Source: Marasmius tenuissimus
Taxonomy: Eukaryota; Basidiomycota; Agaricomycetes; Agaricales; Marasmiaceae
Assembly: GCA_029532415.1 (NCBI GenBank)
Contig: JAQOTA010000052.1
Location: forward strand, 2,728,001-2,792,000
Direction: 5' to 3'
Length of the DNA stretch: 64,000 bases
Part shown: in pieces, positions 32,860-45,219 of the stretch
Layout of the letters: every line of letters begins with the position of its first letter
How positions within the stretch are numbered: the first letter of the stretch is position 1
Notes under the pieces: model-generated
Seen by the model: the letters and a program-made list of their open reading frames with translations, nothing else
Databases searched by the model: none
Told to the model about the DNA's origin: nothing
Position numbers and translations under genes: made by a program

Positions 32860-35440
32860 GAATTTTTCTTTCCTTCTTTCTCTGATAGTGATGACTGCGG
32901 TATGTAGATACCTGAAAGACGACGAACGGGACTCACCCCGCTGCAGTAGCACATCATTCTACGAAAAGACATCAGAAGGCTGCACACGGGATCTAATTTT
33001 CCTATTTTGAGGCGTCCATTCACACCCCCTCCAGTCCCCAAGGTCGCCGCTGTCTTGCGCATTGGTACCCTCCGTCACCACCGGATTGGAACAACGAGGG
33101 ATCGGTGTGATATGTTGGATTGGCTTCAAGCCTCGAGACGGCGCACGTCCTGCAAGCTCTCGAGCACAAGCATTTCGGATACTCTAGTAGCCGGGTAACC
33201 TTCCCCAGGCGACTTAGCACCCGGACTCTGCGACCAAGCTCAAGGACATCTAGCCCGGAGGAGTAGATACTCAGGCGAGTCCAGCGAGAGTCTACCACCG
33301 GTTATGTACAATGCCCTCCGGAGCCAAATGCCGCCGCACAGTGACACTCTAACCACATCTAAGTGGATAAACAGAATGTCCTGGCTAGCTCGACGTATGT
33401 ACGCGGCTCCAAATACTGAATGTATGCGAAACGCCACAACGGATGGGCAATGAACATTGAATACCTATGGGTAGCGATCGAGGAGTCTGAAGCCTGGAGT
33501 AATGTGTTTCCGACGCATTTTTAGTTTACAAGTATTGTATCGAGACATAGAATGACCATCGTCCATAATTTGTATCCAGCTTTCCCACAGGCTAGCGTGG
33601 GAGGACAACGGACGTCGCGACGAGCGCCACCCACCTCACCGCTTGCTTCGAGTCTGTAGCGAACGCGTCTTTCTCCTTCCCTGTCTTCTGCCTTAGATCT
33701 CTCACATCCATGGTAGCGGTGGTCACCGTGCCTGACGACAAAAGTCTATCATAATCCTGAAGTCGCGTTATTCCTGTAATGGTCCTGGGCTTCTCTTTCC
33801 ATGGAGTCTGGAGCCCCAGTTGAACCTGACGGTCCCGAAGTTGAGGTGGTTCCCATTGGCAATCGCCAAGGCATATGCACATGGTCGTCAACATCTACAC
33901 CGGTCAGCTTGGAGGGATCTAAGTACGCGAATTCATTCAGCATCGCTGCTACAGCCCGGTTCTTTGGTTATGCTGACGATACGACTATTGGCGTGATGGT
34001 CTTACTTTGTACAGTGCATCAAGTCTCATCAGACTCCCAGTATCGAGAATGAAGGCCTTTTGTGATTCAGTGAAATTCTTTGCAACCTCGCCTTAGGGTC
34101 GCACTATGTAGTCGCTACTCGAGATCTTGTTCATATTCCAGAACCGAAGCAGCCGGAAGAGATCTTTCAGACACTCCTCCGGTACCAAGATCTCGTTGCT
34201 ACAATACAACAGACCCGTCACCAGGCGCCACCCAACCACCCAGATCACCACTTGCCTACCTCCCGCCCCTCCCGCCCTTCGCGGCAGAAAACTGACATCC
34301 TTGCAGGGTGCCTGGCACTCAAGGACACCGCTTGCAACTTGACCCTGACGGAGATGCTCCAATGACACAATTTATTTACGCGATGGCTTATAGGGCCCTC
34401 CGCCGTCTGAGGACGCGAAAAAGCAATGGGCTGCAGCTTGACAGTGCTCACACCTACAAGCTCTGGGTCCCAGCATCAAGGACAATTTTGTGGAAGATGT
34501 TCGGCAGTTGAAAATTTGAAACGAGGCGGAAGTTATTTTTCCGAAAGGTGGAAGTGGCGTTGGGCACCCTTTTTGGTCTTTACCCGATATGTCCATTGGG
34601 TTACCTCTTTAGGAATCCAGATCTCGTGTTGCCACGCGAGTCAGTCAGCCCTTGGGTGTCCCTTCACTTCCAGATCTCTGAGTATATTATGGAGGAGGAA
34701 ATTAAGTATTCTATCTGCGGTCGGACCAATATTCCAACATTCCATGTCCTCGAACCCTATCATTTTCATGACTGTGAAATGGTGTGACATTATTCCCCAG
34801 ACATTCAATTTCTACGATCATCATTACTTTGCCATTCACATTCCACTGCCATATGGGCGCTTATTGCTTCATGTTAATGTGCATCAAGTCACTTTCTGCG
34901 AATGAATCCCTCTATGATCATGACGAGGATATTAAGAGATATTCGGGGACTCGGAGGTGCGAGGAACGGGATGGAACGGGGCATAAGGAATTCCTTTTAT
35001 CCTACGCGTCCCGCAGGTCGCAGGTCAGGGATGCCCGGAATCTTAGCTCCAGAGGGAAGGTTGACTCGACGACGACCGCTTATAGTCTCCGCGCTCCGCC
35101 AAAACGCTTAACGCTGACTAGTACTCATTGAAAAAGGCGGTGCATAACGATCGGTCTTGACGCGGTAACCTCCGTCTCCGTCATATGTTGGCCCGGTGGC
35201 TCCGGTGGCATGAAGAATGAGTCTCGGGTTGGCAGTCGTCTTATTACACGACCCTACCCCATGCCCATGAGGCTCGCAAATCCTATATGGCGCCCGGAGA
35301 GCTAGAAGGATAAACGCTTTACGCTGAAATGGTGTGGTATTGAAGTGCTCACGATCCCCTGTGGGATGTGCGGACGGGCCACTGGAATCTTAGTCCTTAG
35401 ATGTACTGACCCTCGAGTCGCTGAAAAGGAGGCGCCGGGG
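32860..35440. other. Gene-poor stretch
   Basis: Only short overlapping ORFs on both strands. The most protein-like is a minus-strand frame at 33749-33943 starting with a real ATG (MLNEFAYLDPSKLTGVDVDD), followed in another frame by MDVRDLRQKTGKEKDAFATD. This could be a decayed or multi-exon gene. I found no transposase, reverse transcriptase, terminal repeats or tRNA. Confidence 0.35.
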
Positions 35441-35441
35441 T

Positions 35442-36085
35442 TTAATCACCGTCACTTCCATGAATAGTGTCGAATGCCACAGCCAAGGGCGCTTGAGAGG
35501 GTGCATTCACAAAATAAGCCTGACATGGACGTATTATCATGCAGGATAGCAGAATAGACGCAAGCTTTACCTTTGACGTTTTCCGAGAGCAGAGTCCAGA
35601 CCTCGCCCTGTTTGCCAGGACACTGTCGCTTCGCTTTAACTGTGGCGCAACTGTAGTGATAACTAACGTAGAAGGTTTGACCACCTGGTGCTGCAGCCAC
35701 AGGAGTTTGCGACTCTGTTAGGCCAACCCACGTTTGGGGAAGGGGATTCCAGAACTTCACCTTAAGAAAACGCAAGGCGACACATCCCCGAGGACCACGA
35801 AATAGAGCTAATTAAACTTACAGAGATCCCGACGGACTCGACTCGGAAAGCTGTGTCATAATAGTACACGTTCAATCCACCAATGAGAGAGCCTGCTGCG
35901 GCGTGTTCGAAGTTGAACGTACAAGGCCACCCCGGCCTGGTCAACCTTACTTCCTCACCCTCTGAGTGGTTTCTCCTTTGGCTAAACTTTTGAAGGCTGG
36001 TATGCAATGAACAACAATATTTTCTATCATTGGTGGCGGAGATTTTAGTTCCAGCCCTAAACCGTGCTGTAGCAGTAAGCATTAA
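35442..36085 (-). CDS. Hypothetical protein, probably spliced
   Basis: Not recognised. From an ATG at 36085 (MLTATARFRAGTKISATNDR) the frame runs through GWPCTFNFEHAAAGSLIGGL and FRVESVGIS to a GTAAGT donor. After a TTAAG acceptor it resumes as VKFWNPLPQTWVGLTESQTP, QTFYVSYHYSCATVKAKRQC and EVWTLLSENVK. A 51-base candidate intron precedes two possible tails: a Cys-rich one ending GIRHYSWK, or AYFVNAPSQAPLAVAF in the next frame. The middle exon has a convincing composition; start and end do not. No signal peptide is obvious. Confidence 0.4.
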
Positions 36086-36241
36086 GCTTCGAGAACGGGT
36101 GCAATAGCTGACACCTTCAACTTCCCTCGGCCTCCTGAGCTTCAAATCACTCTAGTACATATCGACAACGTCCCATGGCCAGAGAAGACACTGATATGAG
36201 CGCCACCACATCAGCACCTCGAGCTTTGGACATAAAGGAGA

Positions 36242-36434
36242 ATGAGCAAAATCGCAGACGGAACGGAGAAGATCATCGAGTACTTACGAAGGTACTTACT
36301 CGACGAAAAACTCTATTCAGTCGCCCAGTATTCAGCCTCTCCCGACATCCCGCTGTCGTAAGTATTATCTCCCCAATCGTGTTCTGTGGCGTTCTATCAT
36401 ATGCATTACATACACCTTAGCACTGATGCCTGAG
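36242..36434 (+). CDS. Tiny spliced ORF, about 43 residues
   Basis: ATG at 36242 opens a compact, protein-like exon (MSKIADGTEKIIEYLRRYLL, then DEKLYSVAQYSASPDIPLS) ending at a good GTAAGT donor near 36358. After a TTAG acceptor near 36420 it would finish within four codons (STDA, stop). The frame is more protein-like than the overlapping 81-codon ORF from 36175. It may be a genuine micro-protein or the first exon of a gene whose other exons I cannot see. It is divergent from the hypothetical gene on its left. Confidence 0.3.
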
Positions 36435-36762
36435 TCTTTGGGCCTGTAAACTCCTCGCCCCCAGCTGCAGGTTGACCCCCCAGCGAAGTATAAGCCAGAC
36501 AGACATAGACGAGGTAAACACGTTCCCGCGTGCCGATTTCAGCGCTGCGCACACTCGGTCATCATCGGGATGTAAAACGGTGACCGACCAGCTCCCTATA
36601 GCAATTACACCAGACTCCGTTCAATGAGACGCATCCGCATGTCGAAAAACTCCGAAGTTTTTGCCGACAGACACTGAACATACATAACAGGACAAGGGTG
36701 TAATTGGGGGGTTCATCTTTTCCCATCACTTACGTCGAAGCCTCGCGCCCAAGACGATTCGA

Positions 36763-37074
36763 TTAGAACAGCTTGAATATACACGACGTTCCGTTCCGGA
36801 ACGTGTAGAAATGGTAATGTCGAAAAAAGTCGTGGGATGTTGCCAGTAAAAACGGAGGCAGTCGACTCGGGGCAGCATGCGGCAGACCCAGTTTATGTTG
36901 CTGTCGAAGTTTATTGAATTCTGAGACATGGGAACCACAGCCATAGTGAAGGAGACCAAAAGCAGGCGATCCAGTCGAAGAGTCCTGCCTCGGTACAGTA
37001 CACGTTGGAAAGAATACACAGGGACCAGAGATCACGAGCACGAAAGTACAGACCAAGTCACGTAGTTCTTCCAT
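36763..37074 (-). CDS. Possible small secreted protein, 103 residues
   Basis: A real ATG at 37074 begins MEELRDLVCTFVLVISGPCV. The hydrophobic core looks like a signal peptide with possible cleavage after the PCVFF/PTC region. A Cys/Gly/His-containing segment (FGLLHYGCGSHVSEFNKL) follows. The second half is less protein-like. No family was recognised and no expression evidence is possible here. It may also be a chance ORF. Confidence 0.25.
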   Translation of the reverse strand: MEELRDLVCTFVLVISGPCVFFPTCTVPRQDSSTGSPAFGLLHYGCGSHVSEFNKLRQQHKLGLPHAAPSRLPPFLLATSHDFFRHYHFYTFRNGTSCIFKLF

Positions 37075-37099
37075 CCGGAATTAGGGTGGGCTTCGAGCT

Positions 37100-39120
37100 T
37101 CCGTAGAGAAAGGTTCATTCAACTTGTGATGAGGACTTGGCTTCAGTCCAACGAACTTGTTCAAACTCGTTTTTTCTTGGATTCTTGAGTTCCCGTTTGA
37201 CGTAACTCCGAAATGAGGAGTATACGTGTGGACGCGCCTACCCTTCGGGGCCCCGGAGGTCGATTCGGAACTATAGAAGAGCTGTAGAGGCTGAAGGAGT
37301 ATGAGTGTGGCATGATTACACTCCTTTGTCTTCTTTCATTTCCGGTTTCGGTGCGTCATGATACCCTGAAAGTGACAGGAACAATAAGCAACTTTGAAGA
37401 AAGCGAACGGTAACATGAGTATACTTTCCGTTCTTCAATGCAGGGACATTGGCTTTGCCCATTGCCCAATCCTTATTGTTATTGATGCATGATGAGTCGT
37501 GGTCAATATCGAGGCTAATACTTTGATCTCGGAGCTTTGACACAATCCGTTGATCAGCTGAAACTTGATTTGAGCTAAGCGAAGCCACACCTGACCACTA
37601 AAGCACTTTGAAAGTACTTGCTCGATTCAGTATTGTCGCTAGGGTGAGCCGGATAAAAGCAAAAGAACAAAAAGTGGGAGCACAGAACGTTGTGAAGCCC
37701 AAAGATTCATTCTTGATGGGGCTGGGACTCCAAGTCGCGAGACCATGATCCGATAACGCGCAGGCCGCCTAGCAGTAGAAGTTGCGTTTGTTCAGGTGCC
37801 GGGGGGAAGGTTCTCTCAGAACGCGAAGTCGCTGCAAGTTCGTGCCACAGTGCCACGGCGTCATTTGGATCAGGCGTTTGAACAAAGGAGGATTAGACCA
37901 TCCGGTGGCAGGCAGTCTTTGCGGAAGTAAACCGTCAATGGGCCCTGTTTGTTCTGACCATCCCCATCTGACATGCCATGAGCTGCTGCTCGTTCCATCC
38001 CGCAGTCAAAGTTGATATGTACGTGGAAAGGAGCATGTGGAACTGATTGTCGATGATCGATGACTAGGAAAGAGCTGTGGTCAAAGGAACTGTTGGCGGG
38101 GGATTTAAACGCGAGCGGGTCGAGTCAGCCGCTTCATGCTGTCGTTGAATTGACCGCCATGTCCGTATAACATGCCAGATCCGGAAAGTGGTACTGATAT
38201 AGTCATTGCACCGCATCCAGGTCGAGTCAAACGGGAAACCTTGGCTTTGCCGCGATAAGATCTCATCAATGCACAATTGTAGCAAGACGAAAGGGTTTAC
38301 GGATTTATGGGGTGGAATCGGGGGTTCGTCTGTGCAGAGGAAATTTACATACACGCGTCGGCCAATACCACATTGCAAGCACATTGTTCCAGCGAACACA
38401 TTGCAGTTGAAGCAGCAGCATCATAAAGGATGAGAGACAGGTGTGCGAGGAAACACCGCCCAGCTGAAGTACGGCACAGGTCCATAACATTGACAACTGT
38501 ATGTTTCGAATATAATGAATATCAGCGGCTTGGAGACCTAAATTGCGGTGGGCGCGGACTAAGCGCGGCGGGTGATGGTGACAGATAATCTTGCCAACGG
38601 TGCACGGAGATCTATCATATGCGAAATGATTCAACCTGTGAAGGGGTGAAGGAGTCAGCTTCCTGTTTTCGTAAAAGAACAATAAGATACTGTAATCACA
38701 GGGCCGTAATTTCCTGGCAATTGGGTCCGGAGAATGGAGAGAACGGGATACAAACGGGATGCAGAGCTGGAACGGGATCAAAAGCAAGCAGATGTTCGAC
38801 CGTCGAGCCAGTGAATGACAGCAAGCGGGAAGGTTGAAGTCGAAAATAGTGGCACAAGTCAAAGCTAGTCTAAGCGTGGTGAATGGAAGAGCCAAGCAGA
38901 GCCCCGGAAAGTTTCTCACGGCGGCCGTAATAGCATTGCCGTATTTGGACGAGCTCTCGGCTGTCGGGCCACGGCAACTCGGAAACTCGGCGTCTATTTA
39001 CATTTCTTTTTTCAATATCATTTTATTTTCTTTTGTTTCAACCACTCAGATTCGGATCGTGGCATTCCGAGGCGCTGCAAAAAGTATGAGTCTTGTCTCC
39101 ATCCACCAGCCCGTGCTCCC
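37100..39120. other. Gene-poor stretch
   Basis: No supported gene. A minus-strand open frame at 37316-37588 (SADQRIVSKLRDQSISLDID) lacks an ATG, though an AG at its 5' side might make it an exon. A 204-codon minus frame at 38305-38919 begins at GTG and has a poor composition. No repeats were recognised. Confidence 0.35.
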
Positions 39121-39128
39121 TATAAATA
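39121..39128 (+). promoter_or_regulatory. TATA box of F-box gene
   Basis: TATAAATA 74 bases before the ATG at 39195. Confidence 0.5.
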
Positions 39129-39194
39129 CGGCTTCCCTCATGTCACTATCCGCCTTGCAATCGTAATATCCGAGGTCCCCTGCTCCTGCTCGCC

Positions 39195-40580
39195 ATGGGT
39201 CTGTTTAACTTGTTCCATGATTTCTCCAAGTCGGTGAGTATATCTTCAGTCCTCCTCATCGTCGTCCTGTTGTGCTCATCGTTTGTCTCGTGCTCCGCCA
39301 CCTTTTACAGAGCGTCGAGCACCATGTTTCGTTCGACCTTACGGTGCCACCAACCTCTCGCCCGACACCTGTTCGTGTGATCCCCCCTTCCCCCCATTCA
39401 ACGACTCGGATGCCTGTAGAAATTGTTATGAACATAATGGAGCTCGCCTGTGACGAAAACGAAATCGAGGAACGCAGAGCATTTCTCAAATCGTGTGCTC
39501 TAGTCTGCAGAGACTGGTCAATGCCCGCCCAGAAGATGCTCTTCCGTCATGTCGCCTTCAGTACCCGGACCGCCTGCATGGCTTTCAGCGATGCTGTAAA
39601 TCCAGCAACCGAGCGGGGTCGTACTCTCGCCGCGGCTGTTCATCGCCTCCGCGTCTCATTAGACCACAATCAGCCTTTCGGTCTTTCCCAGAGAATGTTC
39701 GCTCGCGCCATCACACTTTGCCCAAACTTGTACGAACTCAACCTCGCCGTGTACGGTTGTGGAGTTCCGGGAGAAGATATTGTCGGTTCGCCTGACGTTC
39801 TTCGTATGCGACGCCCCGCTCCTTCATTCGAGACCGAAACCCTCGAGTTGCTCAAATCAGGCCCTCGCATCTCTGCCTTGACCTTCCGAAATTGGTCAGA
39901 GAACAGCCAGTCCATTACGCAGTTGCTTAGCGTATGGCCTTCACTCAAGTCTCTCGTTATCAGTGGTACAGCACCAGAGCTTCCTTCTCCCACTTCCGAT
40001 CCGTTTCCTTGCGCGTTGTCCGAACTGCGCGTGAACTGCCAGTCTTCGCCTTCGATAGATTTCTTCAAGTGGCTCTTGCACAACTCGGCAGAGTCCCTGA
40101 GGAAGATCGAGTTCGAGAAGGAGATGTCCCAGACGGTCGTGCAGTACCTCCTTGACACCCACCGGGATACGTTGGAGAGTGTCAGACTCCCCTTGTGTAC
40201 CCGCGAAACTTCGCGTTCACTGGCACAGTGCCCGAATCTTCGTGACGTCAGTGTCGAGGATATCTCGCCGTATCCTGCCATCTTCAAGAAGCTCTCAGAG
40301 ACCATCGAGACCTTCGCGTTCGGACTTGGCAGAGACACCCAAGTTCAGGCGATTCTGGAAGCTATCAAGGGAAAGAAAGCTCTTCACACGGTGACCGTAC
40401 AATTATGGAACGGAGGCGAACTTCATCGGCATCTAGCTTCCTTGAAGACGACGTGTGCCTTGCGTGGGATCAACTTGGATCTCACCCAGGATATACGGAT
40501 GTTCCGTTCAGTGCTCGTACGTGATTCATTTCGTTTGAGTTGACGACATCGAGCTGACTTTCTTTATCCAGAGAGCGTAA
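39195..40580 (+). CDS. F-box protein
   Basis: Probable SCF substrate receptor. Exon 1 (39195-39233, MGLFNLFHDFSKS) joins exon 2 at 39311 across a 77-base intron (GTGAGT..TTACAG). A short last exon (40572-40580) is preferred, because a GTACGT donor at 40517 and a CCAG acceptor join the frame to Arg-Ala-stop; reading through would end at 40543. The F-box is RMPVEIVMNIMELACDE, then LKSCALVCRDWSMPAQKMLF. Leucine-rich segments follow (LTFRNWSENSQSITQLLSVW). About 425 residues, with a TATA box upstream. Confidence 0.83.
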
Positions 40581-42539
40581 CGGGTGCCCCCATCGCCCTA
40601 CCCTTCCCACCATCTTTGCCACCACTGCCACATTGCTTCTTGCTTACGCTGCTCCTTCTTTCGACCATTCGATTTGTCCGCCACATTTCTGTTATACGCA
40701 ACACAACATAATCTGCCTCTGTCAAACAAGCTCGATCTGTATCATATCTTCACCTCAGCATCTTCACGCCCCTCTCCCTCATGATTCGACTAAACACCAT
40801 TTTGGACGCTCTTTCCAAAATAGCGTTTGCATCCCCCCACCATCATACCGCTTACGACCTGTTACGACCCTACTCAATCGTCAAGCTGTATTAACATCTC
40901 ATATTCGTTTTGTCCGGCCCACTCCCTTTCTTCGTGTTCGTTTCTTGGTCTGCCGCCATCACCCACATATATTCATCATCCATCATCAAGCATCACGACC
41001 ATCCTTAGTTATTACCACTCCTCTACGTACTGGTATATCTATAATAGATCTCGAGCTCTTCGTTATGCATCATCCACCAGATTTATTACACACACACCCT
41101 CAACCTAGTCTTATTCTTCTATCTACATACATTTATCTACACTACTATCCTCGTACAGCTACCGTTGCTTACTTATTTCTGTACACTCGTCTTCGTTCCC
41201 CGTTTTCCGAGGCGTCACTTGGAGGGCTCTAGTAGCTTCGCCTTATCTCGGTTTCTCGTTTTTTTGAATCGAGTTCGTTCGAGTTCACTCCCGCCGTTCA
41301 CCGTCCGTTGAGCTGATTGCCAATCGAGTGAGTGGATCTAAATGGATCCTTTTGCGTTGTTGTTGAGCCTTTCTTTGCCCTCGGAGACGCTGGACCCTCT
41401 TGCGTCGACTCGATCACTTGGGTATGCGGGCGAATCAGTCCGACTTGACGGTGGCACTGTTCAGGTACACTAGTTAGACTTGAACATCGAGGTTTGCCCG
41501 AGACCGAGACGGTGCTAGCGCTGCAGTACAGCCTCTTTAGCACGTAAAATGGACAGGACGGAACGAGAAAGTGACCGCTCGAATGGGACAGCAAGTCCAT
41601 TGCAATCGACAGTTGGCAAATGATCGACTAGACTTTGGAACAATCAAACTACAGAGATGCAGGAGTCACTACTACGCAACCACTACGAATATGTGGTGAT
41701 CATGAATATTGCGGTACTGGTTAACGTTGACTGGATACCCGAAGGGAAAATCAATGATTCCGGGAACTTGCGGCGTGCCATCAAAGATACGTATCCAGTC
41801 TAAGCCAGCCTAAGCCCTCGACTTTGTTGGAGGTCTCGAAACGCGGGAGGACGGCACAGGGAGTAGCGGGAACTCTGGTTTCATTGATGAGGCGGCTTTG
41901 TCGCTCCAGATCTATACCCGGTGAACAAAACCTGTAAAACATCTTGTTACTCAGACAACACTTACTCGTACACTAGTATGCCGATCAAGAGGATAAACGG
42001 TCCGCGTACATGTCTCGTCCGTTTTTTGTCGCGTTCGCCGTTGTTCAGCGGAAGGGGAGGGACCCTGAGTGAGTTCGGCCCTATGCCCGGCTCGTGTGAA
42101 AATTGACATCACTGGCAGGGTGAACGCAAACAAGGACCCACTCGCATCTCCTTCCTGAACGTCATGGACGTTGAACCAACCAACGCAACAGCGCTCCCAT
42201 TCTGATTGTCTCTCACAAATAGCACAGAATCTATTGACTTTCTTTCTTTTTGTACATAATTCTTCTTCATATTTACCCCCCAGTTCTACCCAAGACGATC
42301 ATCGAAGACAGGAGCCACGGGAGCCTTATCCCCAGCGTTCGGCTTAGTCGTCGACAGGGAGGTACGAAATTCCCTGGATTTGGTGAACGGCAGAAGACTC
42401 GCCCAGTAGACCCTGTCTAGGTCCCTGCGTTGTTGGCTGTCTGGCTGAGCGGTATCCAACCCTTATAATGGCCTTGACCTAGAGACCGGTGAGACTGGTT
42501 GTACCTTTTCATTTTCCCTGTACCGTAAGCCTGCGAGGG
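40581..42539. other. Pyrimidine-rich and unannotated spacer
   Basis: From 40590 to about 41220 the plus strand is strongly C/T-rich, which produces long but meaningless frames (Ser/Pro/Leu/His-rich). It is probably the 3' untranslated region of the F-box gene or a spacer. The rest to 42539 has no supported ORF. Confidence 0.4.
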
Positions 42540-44526
42540 ATGAGCAGCCAGGCTCCCGAAGTTGCTCGAAGGCTCATGCAAAAGTATGGGTGAGTCTTTC
42601 GAGTATTTCTTACCAGAGTCGACTTACTCAACGTTCTCACTATCACTGGACGAGCAGCCGAAAAATCTTCATAACATCCTCTCTCGCAACTGGTACAACC
42701 TCCCTCGTTCTTCTCCTTATTTTGATTGCGGTGGTTCACCCCGCATCAAGAAAGTTGTTGGACAGGGTCAGCTTCAGGCTTATGGTGGTCTCGCTGATGA
42801 CAAAGTGAGTAGTGGACGCGTTCTTCTCGTGTGTATGAGGGCTAATGGAGTAAACTCTTGGTCCTAATCCAGTCTGGCATATGCAGTAGGGATGATGGTA
42901 ATGTCCATCAACTTCGACGGGATAGGGTGTGCAGTACAGATGTGGTTGCTTAGTGTGCGCTTCCTCTCTGTTACATTCATCATAGTTCACTGATACGAAT
43001 GGACTTACAGTTTTCCGTTCAACTTTCTTCGTATCTTCTATTCTGCATCGGGCTAAACCTGCAGTACGTGTCCATATAGTACTCTCTACGTCCCCCGAGA
43101 CACCCGACACTGACTGACTTGCAATCCTACCCAGACTGGTGATGATTCACGGCCTAAACGGGCAGAAAATGGAGAAGTATTATCTTTTCGGTTCATTTCT
43201 GCTGGCTTTGGGGCTCAGCCTCCCTCCGTTAATTGCAGGACAGTTCGGGTGAGTCCGGCGAGCAGTGTCATCTCCGGCACGGACTCTCTTACTGACCACG
43301 CCCCCAAGGTGGGACCCAATCGAACAGACCTGTGGTTGGAGCAGCCAAGATCACGGGGAGAGACTGAAGTGGCGGGTGAGTCCTCCGGACGACACTGCCC
43401 TCGCAGCTGCTGACAAAAATCGTAGGTCGGTACCATGCTATTCTGGATCGTCCTCACCATCGTCGGGGAGATCATTACTTTTTCGGCCGTTCTGGTCTTC
43501 ATGGTCAGGGCTAGGGTGAGTTGCTCAGGGTAGTTTATCCAAACAAGTGAAGTAAACTCATGTATACGGTGGTAGATCTTCGCACGAAATGGGTCCTCCA
43601 CAAAACCCGCCACCAGCACTGATGCAAAATCAAGCTTGAAATCTGTGGCCTCTTCAACCTCAAAGCCACGCGCACCCTCTCCGTATTCCCCTCCGAAACT
43701 CTCTCGGGCTCCATCTTCTGCCTCTCTACACTCTGCCTCTCCCTCTTCCTCCTCCTTCACCCACAGATACCGATACACACCTACCCAATACCGCACGATC
43801 ATCCTACGCATCGCTCTCTACCCGTTGGCAGCTGCGGTCACTCTGGGCTTTACGGTTTTCAGCGACGTTTATCAGCTCAACAGGACGGGAGCGGAGGACG
43901 TGAGCTCGGAGATCGGGAGGGTTCTAGTCGTGTTGTGTTCATTTCGGCCATTAGTTTATGCTATTCTGGCATTTTGGGATCCAGTAAGTGCAACTTCTTT
44001 CCGCTACAACCCCGGTCACTGACGAAAACTCTCGTAGTCGTTGACCCGGGCGTTGAAAGTTCTTTACTACCTGACGTTCGAGAAAGGACAACTCGAGCAG
44101 AACGAGGTAGCATTCACTGAAACCCGAACCGAACGAAGGCGCGGTTGCCCAGGGAACGCCCACTCACCGACCACGACGCGCATGGGTCATAGGCAGAGTG
44201 GGAGCTCTGGCCCGAAAACTGTGGAGATTACTATCCCTGCATTCGCATTGGCACCCCCACCGCCTCCCGCTTACTGCCTATCGTTATCCTCACCCTCCTC
44301 CGCTTCGTTGGCTTCGACCGTGGATCCCGAACGAGGGTGTGTACAGCCGGAGGATTCATTTGAACTCGGGCTTGGTGAGACGTTCCTCGAGGCAGAGAGC
44401 ATGCGTATTGTACCTTGGCGAATATCCGGGATGTCCGGTGTTGGGGTAGGTTTCATTTCTGTTGAACGAACACCCGCCGGTGCTGATGCGGGTGAGGCGG
44501 AGGTTGAGTTTGGAAAGTTGATATAA
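42540..44526 (+). CDS. Seven-transmembrane G-protein-coupled receptor-like protein
   Basis: Plasma-membrane receptor of the fungal GPCR type; ligand unknown. Start ATG 42540 (MSSQAPEVARRLMQKYG), then at least seven introns. By hand-splicing seven helices appear: TTSLVLLLILIAVV; LAYAVGMMVMSINFDG; FSVQLSSYLLFCIGLNL; YYLFGSFLLALGLSLPPLIA; VGTMLFWIVLTIVGEIITFS; IILRIALYPLAAAVTLGFTV; and VLVVLCSFRPLVYAILAFWD. The extracellular loop before helix 5 has DPIEQTCGW, a usual disulfide Cys site. The third intracellular loop is long and Ser/Pro-rich. The cytosolic tail is Ser/Pro-rich and ends at 44526. The fold resembles Git3/cAMP-receptor-like fungal GPCRs. Exon ends near the tail are less certain. Confidence 0.8.
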
Positions 44527-45219
44527 GACGCGGGTGGCTGGTTTTGGAAGTTCACACCTACTCAAGCCCAGCGCTGAAGCGCTCAAAAGATTGCGGCTTT
44601 TGGCTCTTCTTTACGACACTCGCTCATGATGCATGACCTTTCCCCATCTCCTGCTTGCTTTGTTTTTCTTCTTCCGTTCTCTTCTCACCCCTTTTTTGAT
44701 GGGCTCTTGTCTACGGGACTTTCAAGGCTGGTGCCTCACGATTCTCGACGCCACATTCACCTCTAATAATACTTTCTCATTCTATCGCCCCTTCTGTTTC
44801 CTCTAGCTCAACGCACTCAAAATCCTACTCACTTTTCCTGTCATCATGGACCATGCTATCGAACAATTCAATCGACCCCATCTCCCACCATCACACACTC
44901 GAATGTTTCTTCCTTCTCGATTTATGCTCACGCTCGTTTCCCCCTTCCGCTCATTTGTTCGTCTTGCCCTTTTACACCCTTGTATAAACACATTAACCAT
45001 CACTTTCACACTTGACTTCCTGTCACCAAGTCTGCTTCACATCTCCTGTAAATATGTATCATACTTACCGTCAGATCTCGATTGTAAAACACACCGTGTC
45101 TCCCTGTAGCATTCCGGGACCTTTTCCTTACCTGTAGGCAATACAACCGTCGTGCTATTGACTCTGCTCGTGACATTCACGATTGACTGGAAACGGCCTT
45201 GAAGCCCAAAGGTATGAAT
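44527..45219. other. Spacer, pyrimidine-rich
   Basis: Convergent gene ends. C/T-rich and probably untranslated sequence of the receptor gene. No supported ORF. Confidence 0.35.

Noticed and set aside
38305..38919. 204-codon minus-strand ORF
   Set aside because: It starts at GTG with no ATG near the 5' end. Composition is Leu/Cys/Arg-rich without a recognisable pattern.
32860..39120. Possible transposable element in the gene-poor stretch
   Set aside because: No transposase or reverse transcriptase motifs, no long terminal or inverted repeats and no target duplications were visible.
40633..41232. 199-codon plus-strand ORF
   Set aside because: It lies in a C/T-rich tract, lacks introns and domains, and is dominated by Ser, His, Pro and Leu; composition alone explains the open frame.
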